A model generated the notes under the pieces. It saw only the letters and a program-made list of their open reading frames with translations, was not told where the DNA came from and ran no database searches. A program made the translations under genes and the position numbers. A stretch of 10,149 bases of DNA, from assembly GCA_913062735.1 (NCBI GenBank), contig CAJXWI010000050.1, forward strand, positions 1-10,149, read 5' to 3'. Shown here one piece after another: positions 1-5,964 of the stretch. Numbering within the stretch: position 1 is the stretch's first letter; each line of letters opens with the position of its first letter. The DNA comes from an uncultured Arcobacter sp. (lineage in GTDB: Bacteria; Campylobacterota; Campylobacteria; Campylobacterales; Arcobacteraceae).

Positions 1-22
1 TATATAAACAAAAAGGACAATA

Positions 23-670
23 ATGATTTCGCCAATATCTTCAAGTGCTTCTCTGATTCAAAGTGCATCTACTGTACAAGCAAAACAAGAATTAAATGAA
101 GATCAATTGAATTATGTATCATCTGTTCTAGAAGACTATGACTCGTCTGCTTTAAGTGACGCAGATGCGCTTGAAATAGTAGCAAACTTTTCCCAAGCAG
201 GCATCACTCCTTCACGAGATTTAGCCAATGCCATATCAGATGCGGGTTTTTCTGCTTCCCAAATAGGAGAATTAGCAGCTATTACTGGAACATCTGCAAG
301 TTCTTCTGATACAAGAGGTGGAAATACTCCCCCTCCACCACCACCTCCTGCAGATACAGCAGAGGAAGAAGAAGAACTTACTCAAATCTTATTGGATTTA
401 TTAGATGCAAATGAAGAAGAAACAAAAGAGGAAGAAGAACCTCTTTCTTCAAGCTCTTCAAATACTTCTTTTGAAGACATCCTTGATCTTAGTAGTAAGA
501 TTGTAGCGTTAAATGAAAACTCTAAAGATAAAGTGTTAGAACTTTTTGAAAAATATAATACAAATGAGAATGATTTATCAAAAGAAAATGTACAAAAAGT
601 TGTAGAAAACTCTTTAAATCAGATTTTAAATGATACGAACAACTATACCCCCACTTCATTTTATGTATAA
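23..670 (+). CDS. Hypothetical acidic low-complexity protein
   Basis: I do not recognise this 215-residue protein. The ATG follows a good AAGGA ribosome binding site (13-17). There is no signal peptide or membrane segment, so it is probably soluble, or secreted by a signal I cannot see. Residues 1-22 are Ser/Ala-rich. Residues 29-60 form a helix-loop-helix-like stretch (VLEDYDSSALSDADALEIV). Residues 99-109 are GGNT followed by seven prolines. Residues 114-139 are very Glu-rich, and 142-146 are five serines. A second stretch at about 171-202 (LELFEKYNTNENDLSKENV) looks like a diverged copy of the first, each having Leu/Phe-Glu-x-Tyr-Asp/Asn, then a short loop, then a Ser-started acidic helix. 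That is loosely EF-hand-like, but calcium ligands are not complete. Function unknown; the ORF itself is well supported by its length, start signal and codon pattern. Confidence 0.75.
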   Translation: MISPISSSASLIQSASTVQAKQELNEDQLNYVSSVLEDYDSSALSDADALEIVANFSQAGITPSRDLANAISDAGFSASQIGELAAITGTSASSSDTRGGNTPPPPPPPADTAEEEEELTQILLDLLDANEEETKEEEEPLSSSSSNTSFEDILDLSSKIVALNENSKDKVLELFEKYNTNENDLSKENVQKVVENSLNQILNDTNNYTPTSFYV

Positions 671-672
671 AT

Positions 673-690
673 AAATCCATTGATTTTTTT
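673..690 (+). terminator. Weak hairpin with T-run after the first gene
   Basis: AAATC (673-677) can pair with GATTT (682-686) across a 4-base loop, and a T-run extends to 690. A 5-bp AT-rich stem is marginal, so this is at most a leaky terminator between the hypothetical gene and the regulator, which starts only 36 bp later. Confidence 0.25.
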
Positions 691-705
691 AGCTAAGCAA
701 ATTTC

Positions 706-1311
706 ATGATGCAAAATGATACCAATAAAAAACTAGCTTTTGATATGTTGCAAGAGAGTATGAACAGTTATTTTACTCTTTCTTCTAAAACATGGCAAAG
801 CCTTTTAGATATTTCTTTTTTTGAAGAAATTAAAAAAGGGGATGTTATTTGCTCAATTAATGATCTTCCTAAATATTTTTCTTTTGTGTACAAGGGCTTG
901 TTTCGCTCGTATATAATTGATGATAAAGGAAAAGAATACAATAAAAACTTTTTTGATGAGGGTACTTACCCTGGATCTATGGTTGCCTTACTTACAAATA
1001 CTTATTCTTTATTTGAAATTGAAGCTTTAGAAGACTCTTTAATTATACATATTGATTTTAAAGCCTATAGAGAATTATTAATAAAAGCAGATGATTTAAA
1101 ATTATTTCAAATATATTATCTTGAAAAGAATTGGTTGATACATAAAGATGCAAGAGAAGTATCTATTGTACAAGAGGATGCCCAAGAACGATATGAAGAT
1201 TTTTTAAATAACTATTCTTCTTTAGGTGCAAGACTCTCTCAATTTCATATAGCATCTCATTTAGGTATTACTCCCACTCAATTAAGTCGAATTAGAAAAA
1301 AACAGCAATAA
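706..1311 (+). CDS. Crp/Fnr-family transcriptional regulator
   Basis: This 201-residue protein has the Crp/Fnr layout. A cyclic-nucleotide-binding-type beta-roll occupies about residues 24-120, with the typical 'FVYKGLFRSY' and 'GTYPGSM' segments. A long dimerisation helix follows (about 120-165). The C-terminal helix-turn-helix has the conserved LSQFHIASHLGITPTQLSRI (177-196). The HTH wording is that of the Crp subgroup common in Bacteroidetes and Campylobacterota. There is no Fnr-type N-terminal cysteine cluster, and the cAMP-binding Arg/Ser pair is not evident, so the ligand is unknown. The start is ambiguous between two adjacent ATGs (706 and 709), and neither has a good Shine-Dalgarno. 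It lies 63 bp upstream of the YdcZ-GNAT pair on the same strand, so it may control that pair; this is inferred from position only. Confidence 0.85.
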   Translation: MMQNDTNKKLAFDMLQESMNSYFTLSSKTWQSLLDISFFEEIKKGDVICSINDLPKYFSFVYKGLFRSYIIDDKGKEYNKNFFDEGTYPGSMVALLTNTYSLFEIEALEDSLIIHIDFKAYRELLIKADDLKLFQIYYLEKNWLIHKDAREVSIVQEDAQERYEDFLNNYSSLGARLSQFHIASHLGITPTQLSRIRKKQQ

Positions 1312-1330
1312 ATCAACATATGTACATGAT
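1312..1330. promoter_or_regulatory. Candidate operator upstream of the ydcZ-like gene
   Basis: Two overlapping perfect 8-bp palindromes, ACATATGT (1316-1323) and ATGTACAT (1320-1327), sit inside an ATCA...TGAT frame (1312-1330). They overlap the -35 position of the promoter proposed for the next gene. This is a plausible binding site for the upstream Crp/Fnr-type regulator, but short palindromes are frequent in AT-rich DNA. Confidence 0.3.
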
Positions 1331-1354
1331 ATAAAAAATGAAAAATCATATACT
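1326..1354 (+). promoter_or_regulatory. Candidate sigma-70 promoter for ydcZ-like/GNAT pair
   Basis: A good -10, TATACT (1349-1354), is preceded after 17 bp by a weak -35, ATGATA (1326-1331). Transcription would start near 1361, just ahead of the AAAGGA ribosome binding site (1364-1369) of the next gene, leaving a very short leader. Confidence 0.4.
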
Positions 1355-1374
1355 TCTTTTAACAAAGGATAAAT

Positions 1375-1815
1375 ATGATTTTAATGTTTTTTGCATTTTT
1401 AGCAGGTGTGGCCTTAGCTACACAAGCAACACTTAATTCTTCATTGGGGCAATTGTTACAGAATTCTTTATTAGCAACTCTGATAGCTTTTTTAGGAAGT
1501 TTTGCTTTTTCTACTTTTGCTTTTTTTATATATGTAAAAGAGTATCCAAGTCTTGCCCTTATAAAAGAAGTACCTTGGTATTTGTGGTTTTCAGGTTCTT
1601 TTTTATCTGCTTGTGCTTTGGCATTATTTTATTATTTGATTCCTAAAATTGGCATTTTGCCTTTGGTTTCTTTCTCACTTGCTGGACAACTGTTCTTTTC
1701 AGTTGTTTGTGGACATTTTGGATGGTTTGACTTACCTGTTACTACACTTGGAACAAGTAAAATACTAGGAGTTGTTTTAATGTTATTAGCAATTTTCTTA
1801 ATTAATAAAGGTTAA
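1375..1815 (+). CDS. YdcZ/DUF606-family DMT membrane protein
   Basis: This 146-residue integral membrane protein has about five hydrophobic helices (roughly 2-24, 30-53, 69-89, 93-112 and 125-143). Its length matches the single-unit YdcZ (DUF606) group, a half-size relative of the drug/metabolite transporter superfamily. The early 'GVALATQATLNSSLGQ' segment, with Gln17 and Asn21, fits the family's first helix. These proteins are thought to be small-molecule exporters, and the substrate is not known. The start is fixed by AAAGGA at 1364-1369 with 5-bp spacing. The stop is separated by only 2 bp from the GNAT gene, whose ribosome binding site lies in the last codons of this gene. The two are therefore made together, and an acetyltransferase plus an exporter suggests handling of the same small compound; this last point is inference. 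Confidence 0.8.
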   Translation: MILMFFAFLAGVALATQATLNSSLGQLLQNSLLATLIAFLGSFAFSTFAFFIYVKEYPSLALIKEVPWYLWFSGSFLSACALALFYYLIPKIGILPLVSFSLAGQLFFSVVCGHFGWFDLPVTTLGTSKILGVVLMLLAIFLINKG

Positions 1816-1817
1816 GT

Positions 1818-2543
1818 ATGAATACCGTAAATATCAATGAAAAGAATATCAATAATCTTATCAGTTTATTCTCTTTAATGGGAGTAGATAAAACAAGGAA
1901 TAATTTAAAATTTTCGAAGTCATGGCCTAATAAACTGTGGTTTGATTATGATTATTCACAAAAAGATTTAATAAATGCAATACAAGAAGCTAGCACTGCT
2001 TCTCGAACATTCTCAATTCCTTTATGGAATAAAGATGTTTTATACGATGAATATATAGAATTATTTGAAAAAAATAAGATGAAAATTTCTTTTGAACAAA
2101 TTGGAATGTCTTTAGATTTAAAAGCACAAAGGTCTTTTGAAAGTAGGGATGCTGATATTAGAATTATAAATAAAGATGAAGATATAAGCGCTTGGGTTGA
2201 GCTTGCTTCTGCTTCATTTTCATATTCAATTAATCCTGAAATAATAAAAGAAGTAGCAAGAAGTCCTAAAGCTACATTTTTATTAGCGTACAAAAATAAT
2301 GACCCTGTAGGTACTGCTTTATTGTACGAAGATGCCAATGTTTTAGGAATTCATTTAGTAGGTGTTCCTAAAGAGCATAGAGGTCATGGTCTAGCATATA
2401 ATATTATGTTAGAAGCTATAAATATAGCAAAAACTAAAGAAATTAATTTCTTGACTTTACAAGCTTCTGTTTTGGGTTTAGGTATTTATAAACGCTTGGG
2501 ATTCAAGGAAGATTTTATTATGAAAAATTATATTAAAGAATAA
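1818..2543 (+). CDS. GNAT-family N-acetyltransferase
   Basis: This 241-residue protein has a C-terminal GNAT fold (about 115-241). Motif A is visible as GVPKEHRGHGLA (182-193), giving the R188-G-H-G-L-A acetyl-CoA pyrophosphate loop. Motif B is LQASVLGLGIYKRLGFKE (214-231), the usual 'LxAS...LYxxLGF' ending. Residues 1-110 form a separate N-terminal region as in two-part GNATs, where it helps shape the acceptor site. It transfers acetyl from acetyl-CoA to an amine, and the acceptor cannot be told from sequence. Translation is coupled to the preceding membrane protein: AAAGG (1807-1811) lies inside that gene's end and the ATG follows its stop by 2 bp. No obvious terminator follows. Confidence 0.88.
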   Translation: MNTVNINEKNINNLISLFSLMGVDKTRNNLKFSKSWPNKLWFDYDYSQKDLINAIQEASTASRTFSIPLWNKDVLYDEYIELFEKNKMKISFEQIGMSLDLKAQRSFESRDADIRIINKDEDISAWVELASASFSYSINPEIIKEVARSPKATFLLAYKNNDPVGTALLYEDANVLGIHLVGVPKEHRGHGLAYNIMLEAINIAKTKEINFLTLQASVLGLGIYKRLGFKEDFIMKNYIKE

Positions 2544-2653
2544 AATATTTTTTTGCATCTATTTGTTTTTTTTTACGTCTACAAGGTAGAGAGTTATAAA
2601 TTTAATTCATTTGATTTGTTTCTTCTTGTATACTAATTATTAAGGAAGTATAA
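2544..2653 (+). promoter_or_regulatory. Candidate promoter region of the lysE-like/sigZ operon
   Basis: The gap has two T-runs (about 2549-2555 and 2566-2574) and a small TCTAC-AAG-GTAGA hairpin (2578-2590). A good -10, TATACT (2629-2634), is preceded after 17 bp by TTCATT (2606-2611). The ribosome binding site AAGGA is at 2642-2646. The -10 is the most convincing element; the -35 is weak. Confidence 0.4.
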
Positions 2654-3247
2654 ATGTCACTTATTTTTGCAATGATGGTTTTCTCATTTGTTATGTCTAT
2701 TAGTCCAGGTCCTGTTAATATAATAATTGTTTCTTCTTCAATAAACAATGGTTTTAAAGCAAGTTTTCCTTTTCTTTCAGGAGCTACGCTTGGTTTTACT
2801 TGTTTACTTGGTTTTATTGCTTTTGGTTTTATTAATATGATTGAAGAATTTCCCTCTCTTTTTTCTTACCTTAGTGTTTTAGGGTCTATGTTTATTGCTT
2901 ATTTGGGCTTTAAAATACTTATTTCACATGCCTCTTTGCAAATTGAGCAAAACAGTAAGAATGCACCTAAGTTTTATGAAGGTTTTATTCTCCAATGGTT
3001 AAATCCAAAAGCATGGATGGCTTGCGTATCTGGGGTATCAATGTTTTCTAGTTCAAGTTATAATTTAATGCTTTTTATATTAATTTATTTTATTGTTTGT
3101 TACATGTCTTTGAGTTTTTGGGGCTTGATTGGGCAAAAAATCACCATTTTATTTAACAGTGAATTTAAATTAAAAGTACTAAATACTATAATGGGTTTAG
3201 CATTGATTATAATTGCAGTGTATTTACTAGTAATTAATATCAAATAA
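2654..3247 (+). CDS. LysE/RhtB-family amino-acid exporter
   Basis: This 197-residue inner-membrane protein has six hydrophobic segments and the hallmarks of the LysE/RhtB family. These are the N-terminal ISPGP motif (16-20) with Asn22, the LSGATLGF segment (41-48), and the mid-protein LQWLNPKAW motif (113-121). The length is typical (about 190-215). Family members export amino acids or their analogues (Lys, Thr, homoserine lactone, cysteine derivatives) using the proton gradient. The exact substrate is not readable here. The ATG at 2654 has AAGGA at 2642-2646. Its TAA stop forms part of the TAAGGA ribosome binding site of the sigma factor gene that begins 8 bp later, so exporter and sigma factor are co-expressed. 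The rhodanese downstream hints at sulfur-compound or cysteine export, which is inference. Confidence 0.88.
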   Translation: MSLIFAMMVFSFVMSISPGPVNIIIVSSSINNGFKASFPFLSGATLGFTCLLGFIAFGFINMIEEFPSLFSYLSVLGSMFIAYLGFKILISHASLQIEQNSKNAPKFYEGFILQWLNPKAWMACVSGVSMFSSSSYNLMLFILIYFIVCYMSLSFWGLIGQKITILFNSEFKLKVLNTIMGLALIIIAVYLLVINIK

Positions 3248-3255
3248 GGAATAAG

Positions 3256-3831
3256 ATGCAAGATACACAAGAAATATGGAAAATTTACCACAAACAACTC
3301 TTGGGTTTTATAAGCTCAAAAATAGAGAACAAAGAAACGGCACAAGATGTTTTGCACGAGGTATTTATAAAGATACATTCTAAAATGCACACCTTAAATG
3401 ATATTACAAAAATGCGTGCATGGATATATCAAATTACACGAAATACTATTATTGATTATTACAGAAAAAATAAGAGTAAAGAAGAAATACCCTTATGGGT
3501 GGATGAAGAATATCAAAACAGTGATGAAGTAATCAAAGAAGAACTCTCTTTTTGTTTAGGGTATTTAATTCAAAAACTACCCAAAAAATATAAAACTGCC
3601 ATTCAAATATCTGAAATTGAAGGTAAAACACAACAAGAGCTTGCGGATTATGAAAATATTACCTTAGCAGGTGCAAAATCAAGAGTTCAAAGAGGAAGAG
3701 ATATTTTAAAACATATGATATTCGATTGTTGTGAACTTGAAATTAATAAAGTAACAAAAAACTTAGAACTTAATGTTAATGATGAAAAAAACTGTACTTT
3801 GGTTCAAGAAAAAAAGATTTCTAATATATAA
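3256..3831 (+). CDS. sigZ: RNA polymerase sigma factor, SigZ-type (ECF)
   Basis: This 191-residue ECF sigma factor has region 2 at about 5-73, with DVLHEVFIKIH (31-41) and the core-binding and -10-reading helix RAWIYQITRNTIIDYYRK (54-71). Region 4 spans about 100-155: LPKKYKTAIQISEIEG, then QQELADYENITLAGAKSRVQRG as the -35-reading helix-turn-helix. The start WKIYHKQLLGFI and the C-terminal tail with Cys158-Cys159 ('FDCCELE') plus Cys180 match the SigZ group, whose tail also carries cysteines. No anti-sigma factor gene is visible on either side, so control may rest on transcription or on the tail cysteines; this is inferred. It is coupled to the exporter gene through TAAGGA at 3245-3250. The rhodanese gene 77 bp downstream is a natural candidate target. 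Confidence 0.88.
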   Translation: MQDTQEIWKIYHKQLLGFISSKIENKETAQDVLHEVFIKIHSKMHTLNDITKMRAWIYQITRNTIIDYYRKNKSKEEIPLWVDEEYQNSDEVIKEELSFCLGYLIQKLPKKYKTAIQISEIEGKTQQELADYENITLAGAKSRVQRGRDILKHMIFDCCELEINKVTKNLELNVNDEKNCTLVQEKKISNI

Positions 3832-3873
3832 AACATTTGCCCCGTTTAACACAAAGTTTGCACAGAAAAATTG

Positions 3874-3902
3874 TATAGTTTGTTGTATTTATTTTAAAAG
3901 GA
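3874..3902 (+). promoter_or_regulatory. Candidate -10 and ribosome binding site for the rhodanese gene
   Basis: TATAGT (3874-3879) lies 29 bp before the ATG, and AAAGGA (3897-3902) is a good ribosome binding site with 6-bp spacing. No sigma-70 -35 stands at the right distance. The upstream GTTTAACAC (3844-3852) and GTTTGCACA (3856-3864) are a loose direct repeat that could instead be part of an ECF-type promoter. No clear terminator separates this gene from sigZ, so read-through is also possible. Confidence 0.3.
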
Positions 3903-3908
3903 AATTAT

Positions 3909-4325
3909 ATGATAAAAAAATTACTCTTGGCATTAATTTTAACGCTTAATATTGCTTATGCAAAAATGCAAACGATGGACGAAACACAGTTAGAAGAAGC
4001 AATGAAAAATTCTGTAGTTCTAATTGATATTAGACGAGTTGATGAATGGAAAAAATATGGAATTATTAAAGGCAGTAAGTTATTAACTTTTTTTGATGAA
4101 AAAGGTAAGTATGATATTGAAGCTTGGCTTAAAGAATTTAAAAAACTCGTAAAAACAAAAGATCAAAAATTTGTTTTAATATGTGCACATGCAAATAGAA
4201 GCAAAGTTGTTGGTAATATGTTAGCAGATCAATTAAAGTATTCAAAGGTTTATGATTTAAAAGGTGGTATTAATTATGGGTGGTTGGACAAGGGCTTAAA
4301 AAGTGTTTTGGCAAATTCAAAATAA
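3909..4325 (+). CDS. Exported rhodanese-domain protein
   Basis: This 138-residue protein begins with a classic Sec signal peptide (MIKKLLLALILTLNIAYA, cut after Ala18), which sends it to the periplasm. The rest is a single rhodanese domain (about 20-132). It has the early LIDIRRVDEWKKYGIIKGS segment (37-55). The active-site loop CAHANRS (92-98) has Cys92 as the persulfide-carrying cysteine followed by Arg97, and YDLKGGINYGW (117-127) closes the domain. Catalytic Cys is present, so an active sulfurtransferase is likely; the acceptor is unknown. The loop sequence differs from the thiosulfate-type CRKGVRS, so substrate should not be assumed. It sits downstream of sigZ and the LysE-like exporter, which suggests a sulfur or redox role for that cluster. 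Confidence 0.88.
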   Translation: MIKKLLLALILTLNIAYAKMQTMDETQLEEAMKNSVVLIDIRRVDEWKKYGIIKGSKLLTFFDEKGKYDIEAWLKEFKKLVKTKDQKFVLICAHANRSKVVGNMLADQLKYSKVYDLKGGINYGWLDKGLKSVLANSK

Positions 4326-4341
4326 ATAAATATTTTGAATT
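4314..4341. terminator. Hairpin across the convergent stop codons
   Basis: AATTCAAAATA (4314-4324) and TATTTTGAATT (4331-4341) are an exact 11-bp inverted repeat around a 6-base loop. The structure covers the stop codons of both the rhodanese (+) and the hydrolase (-), so it can serve both transcripts. It is AT-rich and neither strand has a long uninterrupted T-run after it, so it is a weak or factor-assisted bidirectional terminator or an mRNA 3'-end stabiliser. Confidence 0.55.
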
Positions 4342-5098
4342 ATTCTTTGATAAATTTTTCTACTTGTGTTGCAAAATATACGGGGCATTCTAACATGACA
4401 TAATGACCTGCTTCTTGACATTCTATAAGAGTTATATTTTGATAAATCTCTTCAAATAAGCGTTTCACTGTTTTAAGTGAAAAAATGACAAAATCATGTT
4501 TTCCTACAATTATATAAATAGGAAGACTTGATTTTTTTACTTCTTCTTTAAAATCTGTTTCTAAATACATCTTCATATAACCCACTCTTGCTGCTATACT
4601 TGAAGCACTTGTAGCCATTTGTATCCTATTTTGAACCCATGTTTCATTATGTCTAGCACTGGCGCTTCTAACTATGTTTTCTATGTTCTTAGGATTATTT
4701 TCCATGTCATTAAGTAATTTAGCTTGAGATTTTTCACTCACTTTTATTCCTGCAGGTGAAATAGGAGAGATTAGGATTAATGAAGCAATATCATTTGAAA
4801 GTAGGGCTAGCTTTTGTGCAATCATAGTAGACATAGAATGTGCTAATAAATGTACGTTTTTAAGCTCTAAGCTCTCGAGTAAGTTCTTTACATCTTGTGA
4901 GGCTTCTTGGCAAGAATATTCTCCTTTTAAATCAGAAGATAATCCATAACCTCTTAAATCTACTAAATACAAAGTGTGTTTTTCTAAATCAAAGTAGGGC
5001 AAAGAACTTGTATAGTTTTCATGACTTCCCATAAGCTCATGTAAAAATACAATATTTTTATCTCCAGTACCTATTCGTTTGTATCCTAATTCACTCAT
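4340..5098 (-). CDS. Alpha/beta-fold hydrolase
   Basis: This 252-residue protein has the alpha/beta-hydrolase order of elements. Strand 3 and the oxyanion loop lie at VFLHELMGSHENY (17-29), then LVDLRGYGLSS (45-55). The nucleophile elbow is LLAHSMSTM (84-92) with Ser88. The acid is in IVGKHDFVIF (197-206) with Asp202, and the catalytic histidine in EAGHYVMLECP (229-239) is His232. The triad is complete. The elbow is AHSMS rather than the usual GxSxG, and the oxyanion motif is HELMG rather than HGxxG, so substrate choice may be unusual. No signal peptide, so cytoplasmic. It lies 126 bp downstream of sodX on the same strand, probably with its own promoter (possible -10 TATATT, 5137-5142). The ribosome binding site is weak (AAGAG). 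The substrate is unknown. Confidence 0.85.
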   Translation of the reverse strand: MSELGYKRIGTGDKNIVFLHELMGSHENYTSSLPYFDLEKHTLYLVDLRGYGLSSDLKGEYSCQEASQDVKNLLESLELKNVHLLAHSMSTMIAQKLALLSNDIASLILISPISPAGIKVSEKSQAKLLNDMENNPKNIENIVRSASARHNETWVQNRIQMATSASSIAARVGYMKMYLETDFKEEVKKSSLPIYIIVGKHDFVIFSLKTVKRLFEEIYQNITLIECQEAGHYVMLECPVYFATQVEKFIKE

Positions 5099-5136
5099 TA
5101 AAACTCTTTTTTGATAATCTTATTAAAAATTGTCTT

Positions 5137-5142
5137 AATATA
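5137..5142 (-). promoter_or_regulatory. Possible -10 for the alpha/beta hydrolase
   Basis: In the 126-bp gap between sodX and the hydrolase, the minus strand reads TATATT at 5142-5137, about 39 bp before the ATG. No convincing -35 is present, which is common in AT-rich Campylobacterota promoters. Nothing else in the gap stands out apart from a short AATAATTATT palindrome. Confidence 0.25.
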
Positions 5143-5224
5143 CGCTATTTATAAAATGTTTAAAGTGGATGTAATTAAGAATAATTATTTTTGGATTTAG
5201 TGATCAAGGTATAAAATATGAATA

Positions 5225-5506
5225 TTATTTAAACGTTAAAATGACTTTATACAGAAGTTCACTTTTTGCAAGTTCGCCAAAATCTCGGCTATCAATACTA
5301 AAAGCGTTTTCGCCTTTTACATAATAACCTTTGTCATTTATAGCATCAACTCTTTTTATCATCATTCCAGTGTCTGGTCTTTTAAAGAGAACAAAGTCAT
5401 TTATTTTTATGGGGTTTAAAAAAAAAGGTTTCATGCAAAAAACCACTTGTCCCTCTTTTAAAAGAGGGAAAAGCGATGAACCTTCGATTACGAAGAGTTT
5501 AAACAT
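5225..5506 (-). CDS. sodX: Nickel-type superoxide dismutase maturation protease
   Basis: This 93-residue protein is a minimal signal-peptidase-I/S26-like protease. Ser11 lies in GSSLFP (9-14, equivalent to GxSMxP), and Lys51 in MMIKRV (48-53) is the general base. The terminal box GENAFSIDSRDFG (65-77) has the Gly-x-Asn...Ser-x-Asp-Ser-Arg pattern. It starts almost at the catalytic serine and has no membrane anchor, so it should act in the cytoplasm. Its role, from the family and from position, is to cut the SodN propeptide so that His1 becomes the free N-terminus of the nickel hook. Start and sodN stop overlap by one base (TAATG), a strong coupling sign. The Ser11 codons run into an exact 20-bp palindrome. 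Confidence 0.88.
   Translation of the reverse strand: MFKLFVIEGSSLFPLLKEGQVVFCMKPFFLNPIKINDFVLFKRPDTGMMIKRVDAINDKGYYVKGENAFSIDSRDFGELAKSELLYKVILTFK
5450..5469. repeat. Exact 20-bp palindrome inside sodX
   Basis: TCCCTCTTTT is followed directly by its reverse complement AAAAGAGGGA, with no spacer. It covers the sodX codons for about Pro14-Gly19, close to the start of the gene. As RNA it could fold back near the translation start; it may also be chance in low-complexity sequence. Confidence 0.7.
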
Positions 5507-5961
5507 TACGCAGGAACGATAATTTCTTCGTTTGGTAAGTAATGTGCTTTCATTTTTTTAGTTGCAACACCTTTGATTTCCCAGAAAATTTCTGCGAATC
5601 TGTTTACTGCATCTAATAATTCTAATGCTTTAGCTTTAGAAACATGTTGTCTATTAGCTGAACCTAACATCATGATATTATGTACTAAACCATGAATTTC
5701 TGGATATGCTTCAATTTGTGGACCTTTAATAAAATCTCCCCAAATAATTCTAACTTCATGTTTAACTTTTTCAGCTTCTTCTTCTTTTGTTGCAATATGT
5801 CTTGAAATACTGTTAACATAGTTTAAAGAATCACTTTTTTCTAAACCTTCCATTAAATCTACCATTCTAATTACACTTAGTGCTGCAATTTGAGCCACTA
5901 ATGGATCATAGATTCCACAAGGTACATCACAATGAGCTTTTGCTGTTTCAATTTTAAACAT
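5506..5961 (-). CDS. sodN: Nickel superoxide dismutase
   Basis: This 151-residue protein has the diagnostic nickel hook HCDVPCGIYDP (10-20). In mature numbering His1, Cys2 and Cys6 bind Ni, and Tyr9 guards the site. It converts superoxide to oxygen and hydrogen peroxide. The nine residues before the hook (MFKIETAKA) are a propeptide ending in an AKA|H cleavage site, matching the SodX protease encoded next. No Sec or Tat signal, so it is cytoplasmic, as a hexamer in known relatives. The remaining helices (for example MKAHYLPNEEIIV at the end) fit the four-helix bundle. AAAGGA (5968-5973, minus strand) lies in the last codons of the ankyrin gene, 3 bp before this gene. Canonical hooks often have Leu and Val where this has Val13 and Ile17. 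Confidence 0.95.
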   Translation of the reverse strand: MFKIETAKAHCDVPCGIYDPLVAQIAALSVIRMVDLMEGLEKSDSLNYVNSISRHIATKEEEAEKVKHEVRIIWGDFIKGPQIEAYPEIHGLVHNIMMLGSANRQHVSKAKALELLDAVNRFAEIFWEIKGVATKKMKAHYLPNEEIIVPA

Positions 5962-5964
5962 TTT

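Noticed and set aside
455..477. TCTTCAAA / TTTGAAGA inverted repeat in the first gene
   Set aside because: Eight-base arms in a low-complexity Ser/Glu coding stretch are readily explained by codon repetition.
1952..2338. Antisense ORF of 128 codons inside the GNAT gene
   Set aside because: It lies wholly within a gene with clear GNAT motifs, has no ribosome binding site I can see, and shows no family features.
2578..2590. TCTAC-AAG-GTAGA hairpin as a terminator after the GNAT gene
   Set aside because: Only a 5-bp stem; on the plus strand the T-runs come before it, not after, and on the minus strand it is followed by A-runs.
3100..3297. Antisense ORF of 65 codons across the exporter/sigZ junction
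   Set aside because: Overlaps two well-supported genes; the hydrophobic composition is just the mirror of AT-rich membrane-protein codons.
3857..3876. Sigma-54-like promoter upstream of the rhodanese gene (TTTGCAC ... TTGTA)
   Set aside because: The GG-N10-GC spacing and the invariant GG are absent.
4463..4482. TTTCACT / AGTGAAA hairpin inside the hydrolase gene
   Set aside because: Seven-base AT-rich stem within coding sequence, no T-run and no functional position.
5331..5522. Plus-strand ORF of 63 codons over sodX
   Set aside because: Complement of the well-supported sodX gene, which carries all its catalytic residues.
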